Of a DNA stretch of 64,000 nucleotides, positions 1-8,954 are shown piece after piece. Numbering within the stretch: the first letter of the stretch is position 1; every line of letters begins with the position of its first letter. The stretch is from Gammaproteobacteria bacterium. GTDB taxonomy: Bacteria > Pseudomonadota > Gammaproteobacteria > HK1. A program made the position numbers and the translations under genes. Under the pieces are notes generated by a model, which saw only the letters and a list, made by a program, of their open reading frames with translations, searched no databases and was not told the DNA's origin. The DNA is taken from NCBI GenBank assembly GCA_022824305.1, contig JAJEAD010000089.1, positions 17,756 through 81,755 of the forward strand, in the 5' to 3' direction.

Positions 1-2
1 TG

Positions 3-38
3 CGCGACCGTTTCGGCGGGCCGATTCCCGGCGAGTAG
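3..38 (+). CDS. possible 3' end of a gene entering from the left
   Basis: An open frame enters from the window edge and stops at a TAG at 36-38, giving a short tail ending GGPIPGE. It would converge on lpxH. Eleven codons are too few to identify a family, and chance is a real alternative. From 39 to 221 I see only G+C-rich spacer with no gene. Confidence 0.2.
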   Translation, partial: RDRFGGPIPGE

Positions 39-221
39 AACGGGGCCGCCCGGAACGGGGCGGCGGCGGTCGCGAGGGGGCGGACGGTTCGCGGCAGCCC
101 CGTTTCGCCCTTGCGTCGCCGAAGTCTTGCCATTCAGTGACTTAGGCCGGCAGTGCGCCTGCAGATGGTCGAGTCGACCAGTCTGCCGGCAGTAGCTCAG
201 GAGCGCGCCGCCTTTCGCGCG

Positions 222-962
222 TCAGCGGCGGACCTCGATGCGCTCGTCGAGGGGCTCGTTGCGAAAGCCCGACTCGTTCCACACGAGCACGCTGCCCTGC
301 TCGTACCAGTCCCCGAGGACGATCCGGGTCGCGGGAAGCCCGTCCCACTCGATCTCATGCACCGCCGGGCGGTGCGTGTGGCCGTGGATCATGCATCGCA
401 CGCCGTTCTCCCGCATCATGTCCGTCACCGCCTCCGGCGTGACGTCCATGATGTCGGCGGGCTTGAGGCGAGTGGCCTCGCGGGACCGGTGGCGCAGCCC
501 CGCCGCGTGGTCGAGGCGGCTCGGCAGGGGCAGGCGGAGAAACTCCGCCTGGCGCTCGGGGTCGCGCGCCGCGCGGCGGAATGCCTGGTAGTCCTCGTCG
601 CGCGTGCAGAGGAGGTCGCCGTGCAGGACGAGCGCGGAAGTGCCCGGCACTTCGATGCGGCAGGGTTCGGGCAGGAGCCGGCAGCCCGTCTCGCGCTCGA
701 AACGGGAACCGAGCAGGAAGTCATGGTTCCCGTGCATGACCAGGAGCCGGGGACCCGCGTCGCGGAAGCGTCGCAGGGCGGCGACGATCCTCGGGTGGGG
801 CTCGCGCCCGTCGTCGTCGCCGAGCCACAGGTCGAAGAGATCGCCCAGTATGTAGAGCGCGCTCGCGGCCCGCGCCTCGAAGTCGAGGAACGCGATGAAT
901 CGCTCGACGATGTCCGGCCGCTCCCGGCTCAGGTGAATGTCGGATACGAAGAGCGCGGTCAT
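222..962 (-). CDS. lpxH: UDP-2,3-diacylglucosamine diphosphatase LpxH
   Basis: This 246-residue enzyme removes UMP from UDP-2,3-diacylglucosamine to give lipid X, a cytoplasmic/inner-face step of lipid A synthesis. The calcineurin-like metallophosphatase signature is complete: D8-x-H10, GDLFD with D41, GNHD with N79 and H80, H114 and GHTH at 194-197 (H195, H197). Length matches the family (E. coli about 240). It lies 78 bases downstream of the ppiB-like gene on the same strand, the E. coli ppiB-lpxH order, so the two are probably co-transcribed. Its presence indicates a lipopolysaccharide-bearing Gram-negative of the beta/gamma group, where LpxH rather than LpxI is usual. Confidence 0.95.
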   Translation of the reverse strand: MTALFVSDIHLSRERPDIVERFIAFLDFEARAASALYILGDLFDLWLGDDDGREPHPRIVAALRRFRDAGPRLLVMHGNHDFLLGSRFERETGCRLLPEPCRIEVPGTSALVLHGDLLCTRDEDYQAFRRAARDPERQAEFLRLPLPSRLDHAAGLRHRSREATRLKPADIMDVTPEAVTDMMRENGVRCMIHGHTHRPAVHEIEWDGLPATRIVLGDWYEQGSVLVWNESGFRNEPLDERIEVRR

Positions 963-1040
963 GGCAGCGCGGCCGTCGGCAGCGGGTTGCGGCAGCTTCG
1001 CCGGACGGGGCGCCTGCCGCGCAACCCCGCCCGGTGAGGC

Positions 1041-1613
1041 TCAGGCGTCGACGAGGCGCGCGGACTCGATGACGATGTCCTGCTCGGGAACGTCGCGATG
1101 GCCCGAGCGGCTGCCGGTGGGCGACTCTTCGATTCGAGTGACGACGTCCATGCCCTCGATCACACGCCCGAACACGCAGTATCCCCACCCTTCCCGCGTC
1201 TCCGCCTTGAAGTCGAGGAAGTGGTTGTCACTGGTGTTGATGAAGAACTGAGCGGTGGCCGAATGCGGATCCGGCGTGCGCGCCATCGCGATGGCTCCCG
1301 CCCGGTTGGTCAGGGTGTTGTTGGCCTCGTTGCGGACAGGCGCTCGGGTGGCCTTGTGCCTCATTCCCGATTCGAAACCACCGCCCTGGATCATGAATCC
1401 GTGAATCACCCGGTGGAAGATGGTGCCGTCGTAGAAGCCGTCCTCGACGTAGCGCAGGAAGTTCGCGCTCGTCTCGGGCGCAAGCTCGGTGTCGAGCTCC
1501 AGCTTGATGTCACCGTAGGTCGTTTTCAGCAGTACCATCGAGGGTTCGGCTCCCTGTGCGCTCATCGCGCCGAGCAGTAGAACGAGCAGGGCGGCGAGAA
1601 AGCGATTGCGCAC
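1041..1613 (-). CDS. ppiB: periplasmic cyclophilin-type peptidyl-prolyl isomerase
   Basis: The cyclophilin domain fills almost the whole protein and follows E. coli PpiB closely, with the blocks [30 protein letters not shown] and [10 protein letters not shown]. The frame is open far upstream, but I place the start at a GTG (1611-1613) preceded by GGAG six bases away. This start leaves a 190-residue product beginning [21 protein letters not shown], a typical Sec signal peptide with cleavage after AQG or nearby. The sequence is therefore PpiB-like but the location PpiA-like: it should act on proline bonds of periplasmic folding clients. It is upstream of lpxH in the same direction. Confidence 0.9.
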   Translation of the reverse strand: MRNRFLAALLVLLLGAMSAQGAEPSMVLLKTTYGDIKLELDTELAPETSANFLRYVEDGFYDGTIFHRVIHGFMIQGGGFESGMRHKATRAPVRNEANNTLTNRAGAIAMARTPDPHSATAQFFINTSDNHFLDFKAETREGWGYCVFGRVIEGMDVVTRIEESPTGSRSGHRDVPEQDIVIESARLVDA

Positions 1614-1807
1614 CGTTGTCTCCGCGGGTTGTCTCACTTCGCGCGGCATCATAGCGGGTCGCGCTCCTCGTGCCCAATGCCGACAGAACGCCCGGCGGGG
1701 CGGGGTGCTCGCGTCGGATTCCGCCGTCCCGGGTTTCGCGTTGCGCCACGCTCGCCGCGCACGGTCCCGGAGGCGGATGAGCACGCCGGCGCGCCGCGGC
1801 GGTTTCA

Positions 1808-1836
1808 TTGACGCTCGAGCGCCGGGCACTTACCAT
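1808..1836 (+). promoter_or_regulatory. sigma-70 promoter of the tRNA-Pro/Arg/His/Lys operon
   Basis: TTGACG (1808-1813), exactly 17 bases, then TACCAT (1831-1836) lies about 50 bases before the first tRNA. The discriminator after the -10 is G+C-rich, as in stringently controlled stable-RNA promoters. The -35 matches consensus at five of six positions and the -10 at four. Confidence 0.6.
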
Positions 1837-1884
1837 CATCCGGCTAGGCCGGTAGGGTCTGGCGGATCACTTGACCGAACGACT

Positions 1885-1961
1885 CGGGGTATGGCGCAGT
1901 TTGGTAGCGCACCTGCTTTGGGAGCAGGGGGTCGGGGGTTCAAATCCCTCTACCCCGACCA
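1885..1961 (+). tRNA. tRNA-Pro (anticodon TGG)
   Basis: The 77-nt cloverleaf has acceptor CGGGGTA pairing with TACCCCG, an encoded CCA end, and the anticodon loop TTTGGGA between CCTGC and GCAGG. It is the first of four closely spaced tRNAs on one transcript. Confidence 0.97.
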
Positions 1962-1973
1962 GCTTCTCATCAG

Positions 1974-2050
1974 GCGCCCGTAGCTCAGCCGGATAGAGCA
2001 GCGGCCTTCTAAGCCGCGGGTCGCAGGTTCGAGTCCTGCCGGGCGTGCCA
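1974..2050 (+). tRNA. tRNA-Arg (anticodon TCT)
   Basis: Acceptor GCGCCCG pairs with CGGGCGT (a G-U at the first pair), followed by discriminator G and encoded CCA. The anticodon loop is CTTCTAA on stem GCGGC/GCCGC. It starts 12 bases after tRNA-Pro. Confidence 0.97.
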
Positions 2051-2065
2051 GTCGCGCGAATCGTT

Positions 2066-2142
2066 GGTGGGCGTAGCTCAGTTGGTAGAGCCCCGGATTG
2101 TGGCTCCGGTGGTCGTGGGTTCGAATCCCATCGCTCACCCCA
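2066..2142 (+). tRNA. tRNA-His (anticodon GTG)
   Basis: The gene carries the extra 5' G (G-1 at 2066) opposite C73, the identity element of tRNA-His. The acceptor has one G-U pair, the anticodon loop is TTGTGGC, and CCA is encoded. Confidence 0.97.
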
Positions 2143-2197
2143 CCTCCCTGGTCCGACTTGTGTCGTAGCGAAGAGATCGCCGAAGATTCCTTTCGAA

Positions 2198-2273
<76 letters not shown>

Positions 2274-2284
2274 ATGACAGAGGG

Positions 2285-2308
2285 CGGATGCGACAATGCA
2301 TCCGGTTT
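2285..2308 (+). terminator. probable terminator of the tRNA operon
   Basis: A 7-bp stem CGGATGC/GCATCCG with loop GACAAT ends 31 bases past tRNA-Lys and is followed by only three Ts. Position favours a terminator; the short T tract makes it weak. Confidence 0.45.
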
Positions 2309-2462
2309 CGACGCACGTCGGGTGCGGCCGGCCCGGGGCAACGTCCGTATCTGACTCCATGCTCCGTCGGCCGGACGCTCCCACGGAGAGCCGGGACGTG
2401 GATTCGGGTACATTTCCCCCACTTGCACCAACCGGTTGCGCGAGCGAGGGAGAGAGACGGCG

Positions 2463-3260
2463 ATGACAGTGACTTTCTGCTCCTTCGCGGATTCCGGCAT
2501 CCTCCGGCGATGCCTCCCGGCGCTTCTGGCGAGCCTGTGCCTGCTCGCGACCGGCCGCGCCGACGCCGGGGATGTCGGTGGCGGCTTCGATTGGGGAAGG
2601 ACCTACGCGGGCCTGTTCGTGGGGACCGGATTGACGGGCAATCGTATCCTGGACGTCGACGGTTTCGCGAACTGGGGCAATCCCGGCTCGGTCACGGACT
2701 ACGACGACGAGGATTTCGTCGGTGGTGCGCTGGCGGGAACGCGCTTGCGCCTGGGTGGCCTCCCGCTGCGCCTCGAGCTGGATGCGACGCTCGGCAACAT
2801 CTCGGCGAAGACCGACCGGCTCGACCCCGTCGGCCTCGACGAGACGGCGGTCGCGGACTACCAGTGGGTGGCGACGGCGCGCGGCGGTGTCGAGGACGAG
2901 CTGGGCGGGGTCACCCTGTTCGCGAGCGCGGGCCTCGCGGCGGCGCGGATCAGGAACTCCGTCACGGACATCGACTTTGTTTCCGGTCGACCTGCGCAGA
3001 TGGATCCCGATGACTCCTTCCGGAACGAATCGATCCGCTTCGGATGGGTGATCGGCGCCGGTCTGGAGACTTCCGTCGCCGAGGAGTGGATTCTTCGCCT
3101 CGAGGGGTCATACCTGGACTTCGGGCGAAGCACCTACTTCGTGAACGAGGCCGGCGACGCTCGTTGCGGCCCCGGGGGCCTCCGGATCGCCTGTCCCTAT
3201 CGAGTCGAGAACTCGCTCGGCCTGTTGCGCGTGGCGGTGATCCGCCGTTTCGGCGGGTAG
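2463..3260 (+). CDS. outer-membrane beta-barrel protein (OmpA-like/opacity type)
   Basis: A 265-residue protein of unknown specific role. I chose ATG 2463, which has a GGGAGAGAG stretch upstream, over an in-frame start 27 bases earlier. An N-terminal hydrophobic segment (about residues 16-35, LPALLASLCLLATG) ending at ADAG looks like a signal peptide. The rest alternates short amphipathic strands with glycine-rich turns such as YAGLFVGTGL, GGALAGTRLRLGG, ATARGGVEDELG and GWVIGAGLETSV, typical of an 8-stranded barrel. It ends RRFGG rather than in the usual terminal aromatic residue. No catalytic motif is visible, and its neighbours do not suggest a substrate. Confidence 0.7.
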   Translation: MTVTFCSFADSGILRRCLPALLASLCLLATGRADAGDVGGGFDWGRTYAGLFVGTGLTGNRILDVDGFANWGNPGSVTDYDDEDFVGGALAGTRLRLGGLPLRLELDATLGNISAKTDRLDPVGLDETAVADYQWVATARGGVEDELGGVTLFASAGLAAARIRNSVTDIDFVSGRPAQMDPDDSFRNESIRFGWVIGAGLETSVAEEWILRLEGSYLDFGRSTYFVNEAGDARCGPGGLRIACPYRVENSLGLLRVAVIRRFGG

Positions 3261-3371
3261 GCGGGCTTCGCCGGGGACACTCCGGCGGGCTCAGGGACTC
3301 GAGACCGGCGCGGATCGCGGACGCCGGGGCTCGAGTGGCGAGGCGCCCGCGCCCGTATCGCCTCGCAGCGG

Positions 3372-3914
3372 CTAGCCGCTTCCGCCGGCCGGATCCGCGG
3401 GCGCGCTGCGGCCGGCATCCCGGGCGGTGCCGGGCGGGGATTCCGGTCCGTCCTCCACCCACCGGTAGTGGAAGTCGCAGCGGCTCGCGCCCTGCATGAT
3501 GGTCCTGGTTCGCGTGAGCCGGATTCGGGGGTCGTAGCCGGTGCAGAAAGTGCCGTCACGGCCGCAGGAGAGAAGGTGTCCGATCTCCGCGAGCCCCATC
3601 TCCCGGTACATCTCCGCGTAGCGGCAGCGGGTCACGTCATAGCGAAGGTCGCTTTCGGACTCCTCGTGGATCTCCACTTCGAGGGCGCCGTTGGCGGTCC
3701 ACTGGGGAAAGAGGGCGTGAAATCCGGCCAGCGAAGTCTCCGAGGAGCCCGCGTAGGCCTTTCCCTGGGCGATGGCGTCCTTGCGTATCGCGGCGCCGAC
3801 GATGCGCTGGGCCTCGCGTTCGCCGAGCTCCGCCTTCAGCTCCTCGTAGATGGGCTTGATGATGGCGGCTTCGATGCGCCGCTGCTCGATCATCGGCAGA
3901 TCGGTTTTCGCCAC
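3372..3914 (-). CDS. L-2-amino-thiazoline-4-carboxylic acid hydrolase-like protein
   Basis: This 180-residue protein matches the ATC hydrolase family (known from Pseudomonas conversion of a thiazoline precursor to cysteine). The recognised region is YREMGLAEIGHLLSCGRDG followed by GYDPRIRLTRTRTIMQGAS and CDFHYRW. The start is a GTG (3912-3914) with AGGAG nine bases upstream; an upstream ATG-frame extension is arginine-rich and looks non-coding. It lies 210 bases beyond gloA on the same strand and may belong to the Rieske/glutamine-synthetase-like cluster. Members outside the characterised Pseudomonas enzymes have unproven substrates, so only the fold assignment is firm. The C-terminal 20 residues are Gly/Ala/Pro-rich and probably unstructured. 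Confidence 0.7.
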   Translation of the reverse strand: MAKTDLPMIEQRRIEAAIIKPIYEELKAELGEREAQRIVGAAIRKDAIAQGKAYAGSSETSLAGFHALFPQWTANGALEVEIHEESESDLRYDVTRCRYAEMYREMGLAEIGHLLSCGRDGTFCTGYDPRIRLTRTRTIMQGASRCDFHYRWVEDGPESPPGTARDAGRSAPADPAGGSG

Positions 3915-4124
3915 GCGACCAGCTCCTGATTCGTGAAGCGCCCCGGGCCGGCCGCGACGCATTCGCGTGCGGGCAGCCCTCCGGGGTCACGCCTCCCGCC
4001 ATTCCCGCGTTTCACCTTGTCGTGCTCCCGTCCGATGACGAGTACGTTCGAGCGAGCTGCCCGCTCCGACCCGCCGCGCGCTCGCGCGCCCGGCCGCCGG
4101 TGCCTCCCGGACCGGGAAATCCGC

Positions 4125-4529
4125 TCAGAGCGGCTCGATCAGTTCGATCTTGTAGCCGTCCGGATCCTCGATGAATGCAATGACCCTCGTGCCGTGCTTC
4201 ATCGGGCCGGGGGGCCGGGTTATCCGCACCCCCTCCGACGAGAGCTTTTCGCAGCATGCGTAGACGTCCGGCACTTCGAGGGCGAGGTGGCCCCAGCCGT
4301 TTCCGAGGTCATAGGGCTCGTCCTGGTCCCAGTTGCAGGTGAGCTCGATGACCGTGCTCGAGTCTTCCTCGTCGTACCCGACGAAGGTGTTGGTGAATCG
4401 GCCCCCCGGATACTCCTTCTGGCGCAGCACGTGCATGCCGAGCAGACGGGTGTAGAAGTCGAGGGTCCGGTCGAGATCGACCACCCGGATCATGGTGTGG
4501 GCAAGGCGGAATCCGGACTGCGATGACAT
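4125..4529 (-). CDS. gloA: lactoylglutathione lyase (glyoxalase I)
   Basis: GloA isomerises the methylglyoxal-glutathione hemithioacetal to S-lactoylglutathione in the cytoplasm. The 134-residue VOC-fold protein carries the four metal ligands in the spacing of bacterial Ni-type enzymes: H11, E62, H81 and E129 (E. coli H5, E56, H74, E122). GGAG precedes the ATG by seven bases. It starts 39 bases after the glutamine-synthetase-like gene ends, so it is probably on the same transcript. Its usual partner gloB is absent from its common position beside mltD in this window. Confidence 0.9.
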   Translation of the reverse strand: MSSQSGFRLAHTMIRVVDLDRTLDFYTRLLGMHVLRQKEYPGGRFTNTFVGYDEEDSSTVIELTCNWDQDEPYDLGNGWGHLALEVPDVYACCEKLSSEGVRITRPPGPMKHGTRVIAFIEDPDGYKIELIEPL

Positions 4530-4568
4530 CTCGTTTCTCCGTGCCGGTGTAGTGGGGATGGCGCCGTC

Positions 4569-5993
4569 TCAGTACAGGCGCAGGTACTCCTCCTGCTCCC
4601 AGCGCGTGATCTGCTCGCTGTACCGGTGCCACTCGTCGTGCTTGTAGCGGCTGAAGCTCCGGTGCATCACCGGGCCGAACACCTCGCTTGCGAGAGGATC
4701 GGCATCGAATGCGTCGATCGCTTCGATGAGGGTGCGCGGAAGGCGAGCGCGTCCCGCCTTGGCGAGCTCCTCGGGCGCGGTGTCGTAGAGGGAGACGTCG
4801 GTGGGAGGACCGGGGTCGGTTCCCTCCCGGATCCCTTCGAGCGAAGCGGCGACCGTCATCGCGAAGCTCAGGTAAGCGTTCATCGTCATGTCGGTGGCGC
4901 GGTTCTCGATGGCGAAACGCGCCTGCGGCAGGCGCAGCATGGCGGAGCGGTTGTTGTAGCCGTAGGTGATGTAGGTCGGCGCCCAGGTCACGGTGCCGCC
5001 TTCGAAGCCTCCGACCCGTTCCACCAGTCCCTTGTAGGAGTTGACGGTGGGCGCGGCGACAGCGGTGAGGGCGGCGCCGTGCCGGAGCATTCCGCCCACG
5101 ACCGGGTAGACGAGGTCGCTCCATTCGCCGTTCTCACCCTCGAAGAGGTTGACGCCGGGGCGATCCACCGCCTGCACGCTGGTGTTTATGTGCGCGCCGC
5201 TGCGCCAGTCTCCGGTGGTCGGCTTGGGCATGAAGGTCACGAACATGCCCTGTTGCTTCGCCACTTCCTTGAGCATGATTCGGAGGAAGGTGAGGCGGTC
5301 CGCCATGCCCAGCATGTCCGTGTAGCCGAAATCGAGCTCGATCTGCGAGTAGGCGCCTTCGGCCACCGTGTCTCGCAGATCCCACCCCAGCTCCTCCAGG
5401 TGGTCGATCAAGGCCCCCACGTAGGGCATGGAGTCGAGCGAGTACTCCACGTCGTAGCCGAATGCCTGGCGCCGCGGGCGCATGCCCCGGCCGGGATCGG
5501 GGTCGTCGTCGAAGGCCTTCTGCGGCTCTCCGTCCTCGTCGTAACGCATGACCATGAACTCGGGCTCCACGCCCGCGAAGAAGCGATAGCCCGCCGTGGC
5601 GGCGGCCTCCACCTGGCGCTTCAAGGCCAGGCGCGGGCAGAGGGCGTAGGGACCCGATGGCATGTACAGGTCCGCAAACACGAACGCGATCTCCCGGTCC
5701 CAGGGGCACAGGTACAGCGCGTCGACATCGGGAATGGGGACCTGATCGGGGTCGGCGGGGCCGAGCTCCGGTACGAACGAGATGGAATGCACCGCGAACT
5801 GGGGTCCCTTCCCGCGACAGATCGTCTCCCACTGCGAAAGGGGCACCGGCTTGGTCTTGGGCAACCCGTGCATGTCGATCCAGCAGGACAGCACGTACTT
5901 GACGCCCGCCGCCTCGAGCCGCTCGCGCGCCTCGGCGACCTTGTCGTCGCTGGGCAGCGCCTCTTCGATGCTCGTGGGATAAATGTCGCTCAT
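4569..5993 (-). CDS. glnT: type III glutamine synthetase-like gamma-glutamyl ligase (GlnT)
   Basis: This 474-residue protein has the beta-grasp N-terminus (SCWIDMHGLPKTKPVPL) and the catalytic domain of the GS superfamily. Visible motifs are GVEPEF, EGAYSQIELDF, the NRSAMLRLP segment and RFAIENRATDMTMNAYLSF. It follows the GlnT/type III and gamma-glutamylmethylamide synthetase pattern rather than GlnA, and is probably an ATP-dependent ligase joining ammonia or an amine to glutamate. The start at 5993 has AGGAG five bases upstream. It begins 87 bases after a Rieske oxygenase gene ends and is followed after 39 bases by gloA. In aniline dioxygenase systems a GS-like protein activates an amine for a Rieske oxygenase; whether that applies here is inference. 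Confidence 0.85.
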   Translation of the reverse strand: MSDIYPTSIEEALPSDDKVAEARERLEAAGVKYVLSCWIDMHGLPKTKPVPLSQWETICRGKGPQFAVHSISFVPELGPADPDQVPIPDVDALYLCPWDREIAFVFADLYMPSGPYALCPRLALKRQVEAAATAGYRFFAGVEPEFMVMRYDEDGEPQKAFDDDPDPGRGMRPRRQAFGYDVEYSLDSMPYVGALIDHLEELGWDLRDTVAEGAYSQIELDFGYTDMLGMADRLTFLRIMLKEVAKQQGMFVTFMPKPTTGDWRSGAHINTSVQAVDRPGVNLFEGENGEWSDLVYPVVGGMLRHGAALTAVAAPTVNSYKGLVERVGGFEGGTVTWAPTYITYGYNNRSAMLRLPQARFAIENRATDMTMNAYLSFAMTVAASLEGIREGTDPGPPTDVSLYDTAPEELAKAGRARLPRTLIEAIDAFDADPLASEVFGPVMHRSFSRYKHDEWHRYSEQITRWEQEEYLRLY

Positions 5994-6080
5994 GATCGCT
6001 CCTGGCGTATGGTCACTTGGGTGGATGAATACCCGGTGCATGGTCCGGGCGGGGCGGAACCCTACCAGAACCTGTCACCT

Positions 6081-7193
6081 TCAAACGAGGGTGTCGACGA
6101 GCAGCTCGTGGAAGCGCCGGACGCTCGTCTCCCAGTGCGGCGAGAGCAGGCCCCCGTCGTCCATGACGCAGGATGCCCGTCCCGACTGCAGCTCCTCGAC
6201 GATGCCGTGATCTTCGAGATGCACCTGCCGCCACAGCGAGCACAGGCGCTCCGCGTACTCCGGATCCCAGTCTTCTTTCCCGATCTGGTATATGACCCGC
6301 CACTGACGGGTGCGATCCGGAGCGAGGGGAACGTTGAGATGGACCCCGAGCTGATCGGGCTGATACCAGGCGAAGACGAAGTTCGGAAACAGGGTGAGGT
6401 AGCGCGTGCTCATGTCGAGCCGCTCGCCGCGTTCCGCGTCCGGAGCGTCCGAGACGTCCACCCCGCACCCGAAGCAGTGCCCGTCCACGATCATGTAGTG
6501 ACCGCGAAGCGGCTGCCCTCCCGCCGACTCCCGGTGCACCACCGGTACGTGATAGGGCTCCACGAAGTTCTCGATCAGCAGCTTCCAGTTTGCCCGGACC
6601 ACTCCGAAGTCCAGCTTCGACACGACCTGGGCCCGGGAGAGGTCCACGCCGTCGATGTAGGGGCGAAGCGCTCCAACGTACGCGTCGAGAGCGCTCGCAT
6701 TCGCGTCCGGATTCACGAAAACCCAGTCGTGCCACACCTCGCAACGCAGCTCTTTCAGACCGAAGCGCTCGGGTGTGAAGTCCTCGGGAACTCTTGCGTA
6801 ACCGCCGAAGTGGGGCGCGCGGCGAAGCCGGCCGTCCATCGCGTAGGTCCATCCGTGGTACGGGCACACGATTGCGCGCGCGCCCCGACAGGCATCCCGC
6901 AGCAGCACGTGTCCGCGATGGCGACACACGTTGTGGAAGGCCCGCAGAACACCATCGTGCCCCCGTGCTACGAGAATGGGCTGTCCCGCCACCTGAGTCG
7001 GGTAGGCGTCCCCCGGCTCCTGTGCGTCATGGGCAAAGCCGACGAAGGTCCAATGCCGGGCGAACACTTTCCGGTACTCCAGCGCGAGCTGCGCCTCCGC
7101 GGTATAGGCTTCGCGGGGCAGTCCATGGGCAATGCCGTTCTCAATCGGGGGCAGGGCCGGCGGACGGTAGTCGACGAGCGGCGATGTGTGCAT
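6081..7193 (-). CDS. Rieske non-heme iron oxygenase, alpha subunit
   Basis: With the ATG at 7193 the product has 370 residues. The Rieske cluster ligands are C90 and H92 (VCRHRGH) with C110 and H113 (VCPYHGW). The mononuclear iron site is ENFVEPYHVPVVH, with H214 and H219. It resembles the choline/glycine-betaine/quaternary-amine demethylase branch more than two-subunit arene dioxygenases, and no small beta subunit or reductase is nearby. A GTG at 7232 with GGAG nine bases upstream is a credible alternative start, adding 13 residues. It is the promoter-proximal gene of a leftward cluster with a GS-like ligase, gloA and an ATC hydrolase-like gene. Substrate unknown. Confidence 0.85.
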   Translation of the reverse strand: MHTSPLVDYRPPALPPIENGIAHGLPREAYTAEAQLALEYRKVFARHWTFVGFAHDAQEPGDAYPTQVAGQPILVARGHDGVLRAFHNVCRHRGHVLLRDACRGARAIVCPYHGWTYAMDGRLRRAPHFGGYARVPEDFTPERFGLKELRCEVWHDWVFVNPDANASALDAYVGALRPYIDGVDLSRAQVVSKLDFGVVRANWKLLIENFVEPYHVPVVHRESAGGQPLRGHYMIVDGHCFGCGVDVSDAPDAERGERLDMSTRYLTLFPNFVFAWYQPDQLGVHLNVPLAPDRTRQWRVIYQIGKEDWDPEYAERLCSLWRQVHLEDHGIVEELQSGRASCVMDDGGLLSPHWETSVRRFHELLVDTLV

Positions 7194-7329
7194 GAGGGCG
7201 GGTTCGCGGTCGGCCGGCGCACAGCCTAGCACAGCATTCCGCTCCTTCCACGGGGATTTTGCAGGTCCGGGCCCAGGCACGTGCCGCGGCGAATCCCGCG
7301 TCACCGCGTGGTGCCCGGCGGCCTCCGGC

Positions 7330-7335
7330 TATAAT
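7330..7335 (+). promoter_or_regulatory. consensus -10 box upstream of tRNA-Leu
   Basis: A perfect TATAAT lies 23 bases before the tRNA-Leu 5' end. I find no good -35 hexamer 16-18 bases upstream, so this is a -10 element only. Confidence 0.4.
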
Positions 7336-7358
7336 CGTCGGAGCGGGCCCGGGCCCCG

Positions 7359-7443
<85 letters not shown>

Positions 7444-7628
7444 ACGTTCCCGCTTCGCTCACGGCGCTCGGATGCGCGGCGGTGGTCCGCTCCGGGCTAC
7501 TGACTACCGCCCCCATTGCAGTTAGCATCGACCGGAATCGGAATTCGCGCCCGAACGGGCATCGGAGTACGAAAGGTGGCAGCGATGGGCCGTCGCGCAC
7601 GCGAACGAAAGGACTCGAGGAAGGACAG

Positions 7629-8954
7629 ATGCAGGTGAAGGTGGAGAGCACGACCGCGCTCGAGCGCCGGGTACGGGTGCAGATCCCGGAAGAGCGGGTA
7701 GTGGGGGAAGTCGACAAGCGCCTGGGCGACCTGGCCCGATCCGCTTCTCTTCCGGGTTTCAGGCCCGGACGGGCTCCGGTGAAGGTCATCCGCCGAAGAT
7801 TCGGCCGGCAGGTCAGAGATGAGGTGGTGGGAGAACTCGTGCGTTCCAGCCTGGACGATGCGCTTGCCCAGGAACAGCTTCGGCCCGCCAGCCCGCCCAC
7901 TATTGATCCGCTGCTCAACAACCCGGGAGAAGGAGTCGACTACACCGTCACCTTCGACGTGTATCCCTCGGTGTCCCTTCAGCCCCTCGACGCGATCGAA
8001 ATTCGCAAACCCCGCGCGGAGGTCGAGGATTCCGATATCGAGCGCATGATCGAGACCCTTCGCCGGCAGCGGCGACGTTGGGAGACCGCCGAGCGCAAGG
8101 CGCAGAGCGGCGACCGGGCGGTCATCGACTACCTGGGCCGGGTAGGCGAAGAGGAGCTTCCGCACGGTCGCGGCGAAGAAGTGCCGATCGAAATCGGCTC
8201 CGGCAGCATGATTCCGGGATTCGAAGACGGACTGATCGGCTCCGGCGCCGGTGACGAGAAGGTGCTTCAGCTCACCTTTCCCGAAAACTACGCGCAGGCC
8301 GAAGTCGCGGGGAAGGAGGTCGAGTTCACGGTGAAGGTGCACCGGATCGAGGAAGCGGTGCTGCCGGACCTGGATGACGAGTTCGTCACCGGCTTCGGAG
8401 TCAGGGAAGGCGGTATCGACGCCTTTCGCGCGGAGTTGCGGGGCAACATGCAGCGCGAGCTCGAGGACGGAGTGCGGGCGATGACCAAGCAGCGGGTGCT
8501 CGAGGCGTTGCTGGAGGGGCAGGAGATCGAGCTGCCGTCGGGTATGGTGGATGAAGAGATTGGGCGGGCGATGGAACGACAGCGCGCCGAGCTGAGGCAC
8601 TCGGGCGTGGATCCGGAACGCCTCGCGCTGCAGCCCTCGATGTTCGAGGAGGGGGCCAGACGCAGGGTGACGCTGGGTCTGCTCATGGCGGAAACGGTCA
8701 AGGTCCACGATATACAGGTCGACCCGGACCGGGTGCGCCAGAGAATCCAGACCATCGCCTCCACCTACGAGGACGATGGCGAGGTCATGAACTACTACTA
8801 TTCGGACCCCGAGCGCCTGTCCTACATCGAGTCCACGGTGCTCGAGGACCAGGTCGTCGAGTGGATACTCGAAAGGGCGAAGGTCGAGGAGGAGCCCATG
8901 TCCTTCGACCAGGTCCTGAATCCAGGGCGACCCGACCCGGCGTCGCCCTCGTGA
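7629..8954 (+). CDS. tig: trigger factor, ribosome-associated chaperone
   Basis: Trigger factor binds the ribosomal exit tunnel and nascent chains and has proline isomerase activity. The product is 441 residues (E. coli 432). The N-terminal ribosome-docking loop is visible as PGFRPGRAPVKVIRRRFG, then an FKBP-like middle domain (about residues 160-245, with VIDYLGRVGEE and GSGSMIPGFEDGLIG), then the helical C-terminal chaperone domain. The ATG at 7629 has AGGAAGG upstream; the frame is open further back only because it reads into tRNA-Leu. It heads the conserved tig-clpP-clpX-lon order; clpP follows after 105 bases. Confidence 0.97.
   Translation: MQVKVESTTALERRVRVQIPEERVVGEVDKRLGDLARSASLPGFRPGRAPVKVIRRRFGRQVRDEVVGELVRSSLDDALAQEQLRPASPPTIDPLLNNPGEGVDYTVTFDVYPSVSLQPLDAIEIRKPRAEVEDSDIERMIETLRRQRRRWETAERKAQSGDRAVIDYLGRVGEEELPHGRGEEVPIEIGSGSMIPGFEDGLIGSGAGDEKVLQLTFPENYAQAEVAGKEVEFTVKVHRIEEAVLPDLDDEFVTGFGVREGGIDAFRAELRGNMQRELEDGVRAMTKQRVLEALLEGQEIELPSGMVDEEIGRAMERQRAELRHSGVDPERLALQPSMFEEGARRRVTLGLLMAETVKVHDIQVDPDRVRQRIQTIASTYEDDGEVMNYYYSDPERLSYIESTVLEDQVVEWILERAKVEEEPMSFDQVLNPGRPDPASPS

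Noticed and set aside
4626..7229. Very long open frame antisense to the GS-like and Rieske genes
   Set aside because: High third-position G+C opens antisense frames. Its translation has no recognisable domain and the opposite strand carries two clear enzymes. The same holds for the long antisense frames across clpX, lon, argD/argF, recN and carB.
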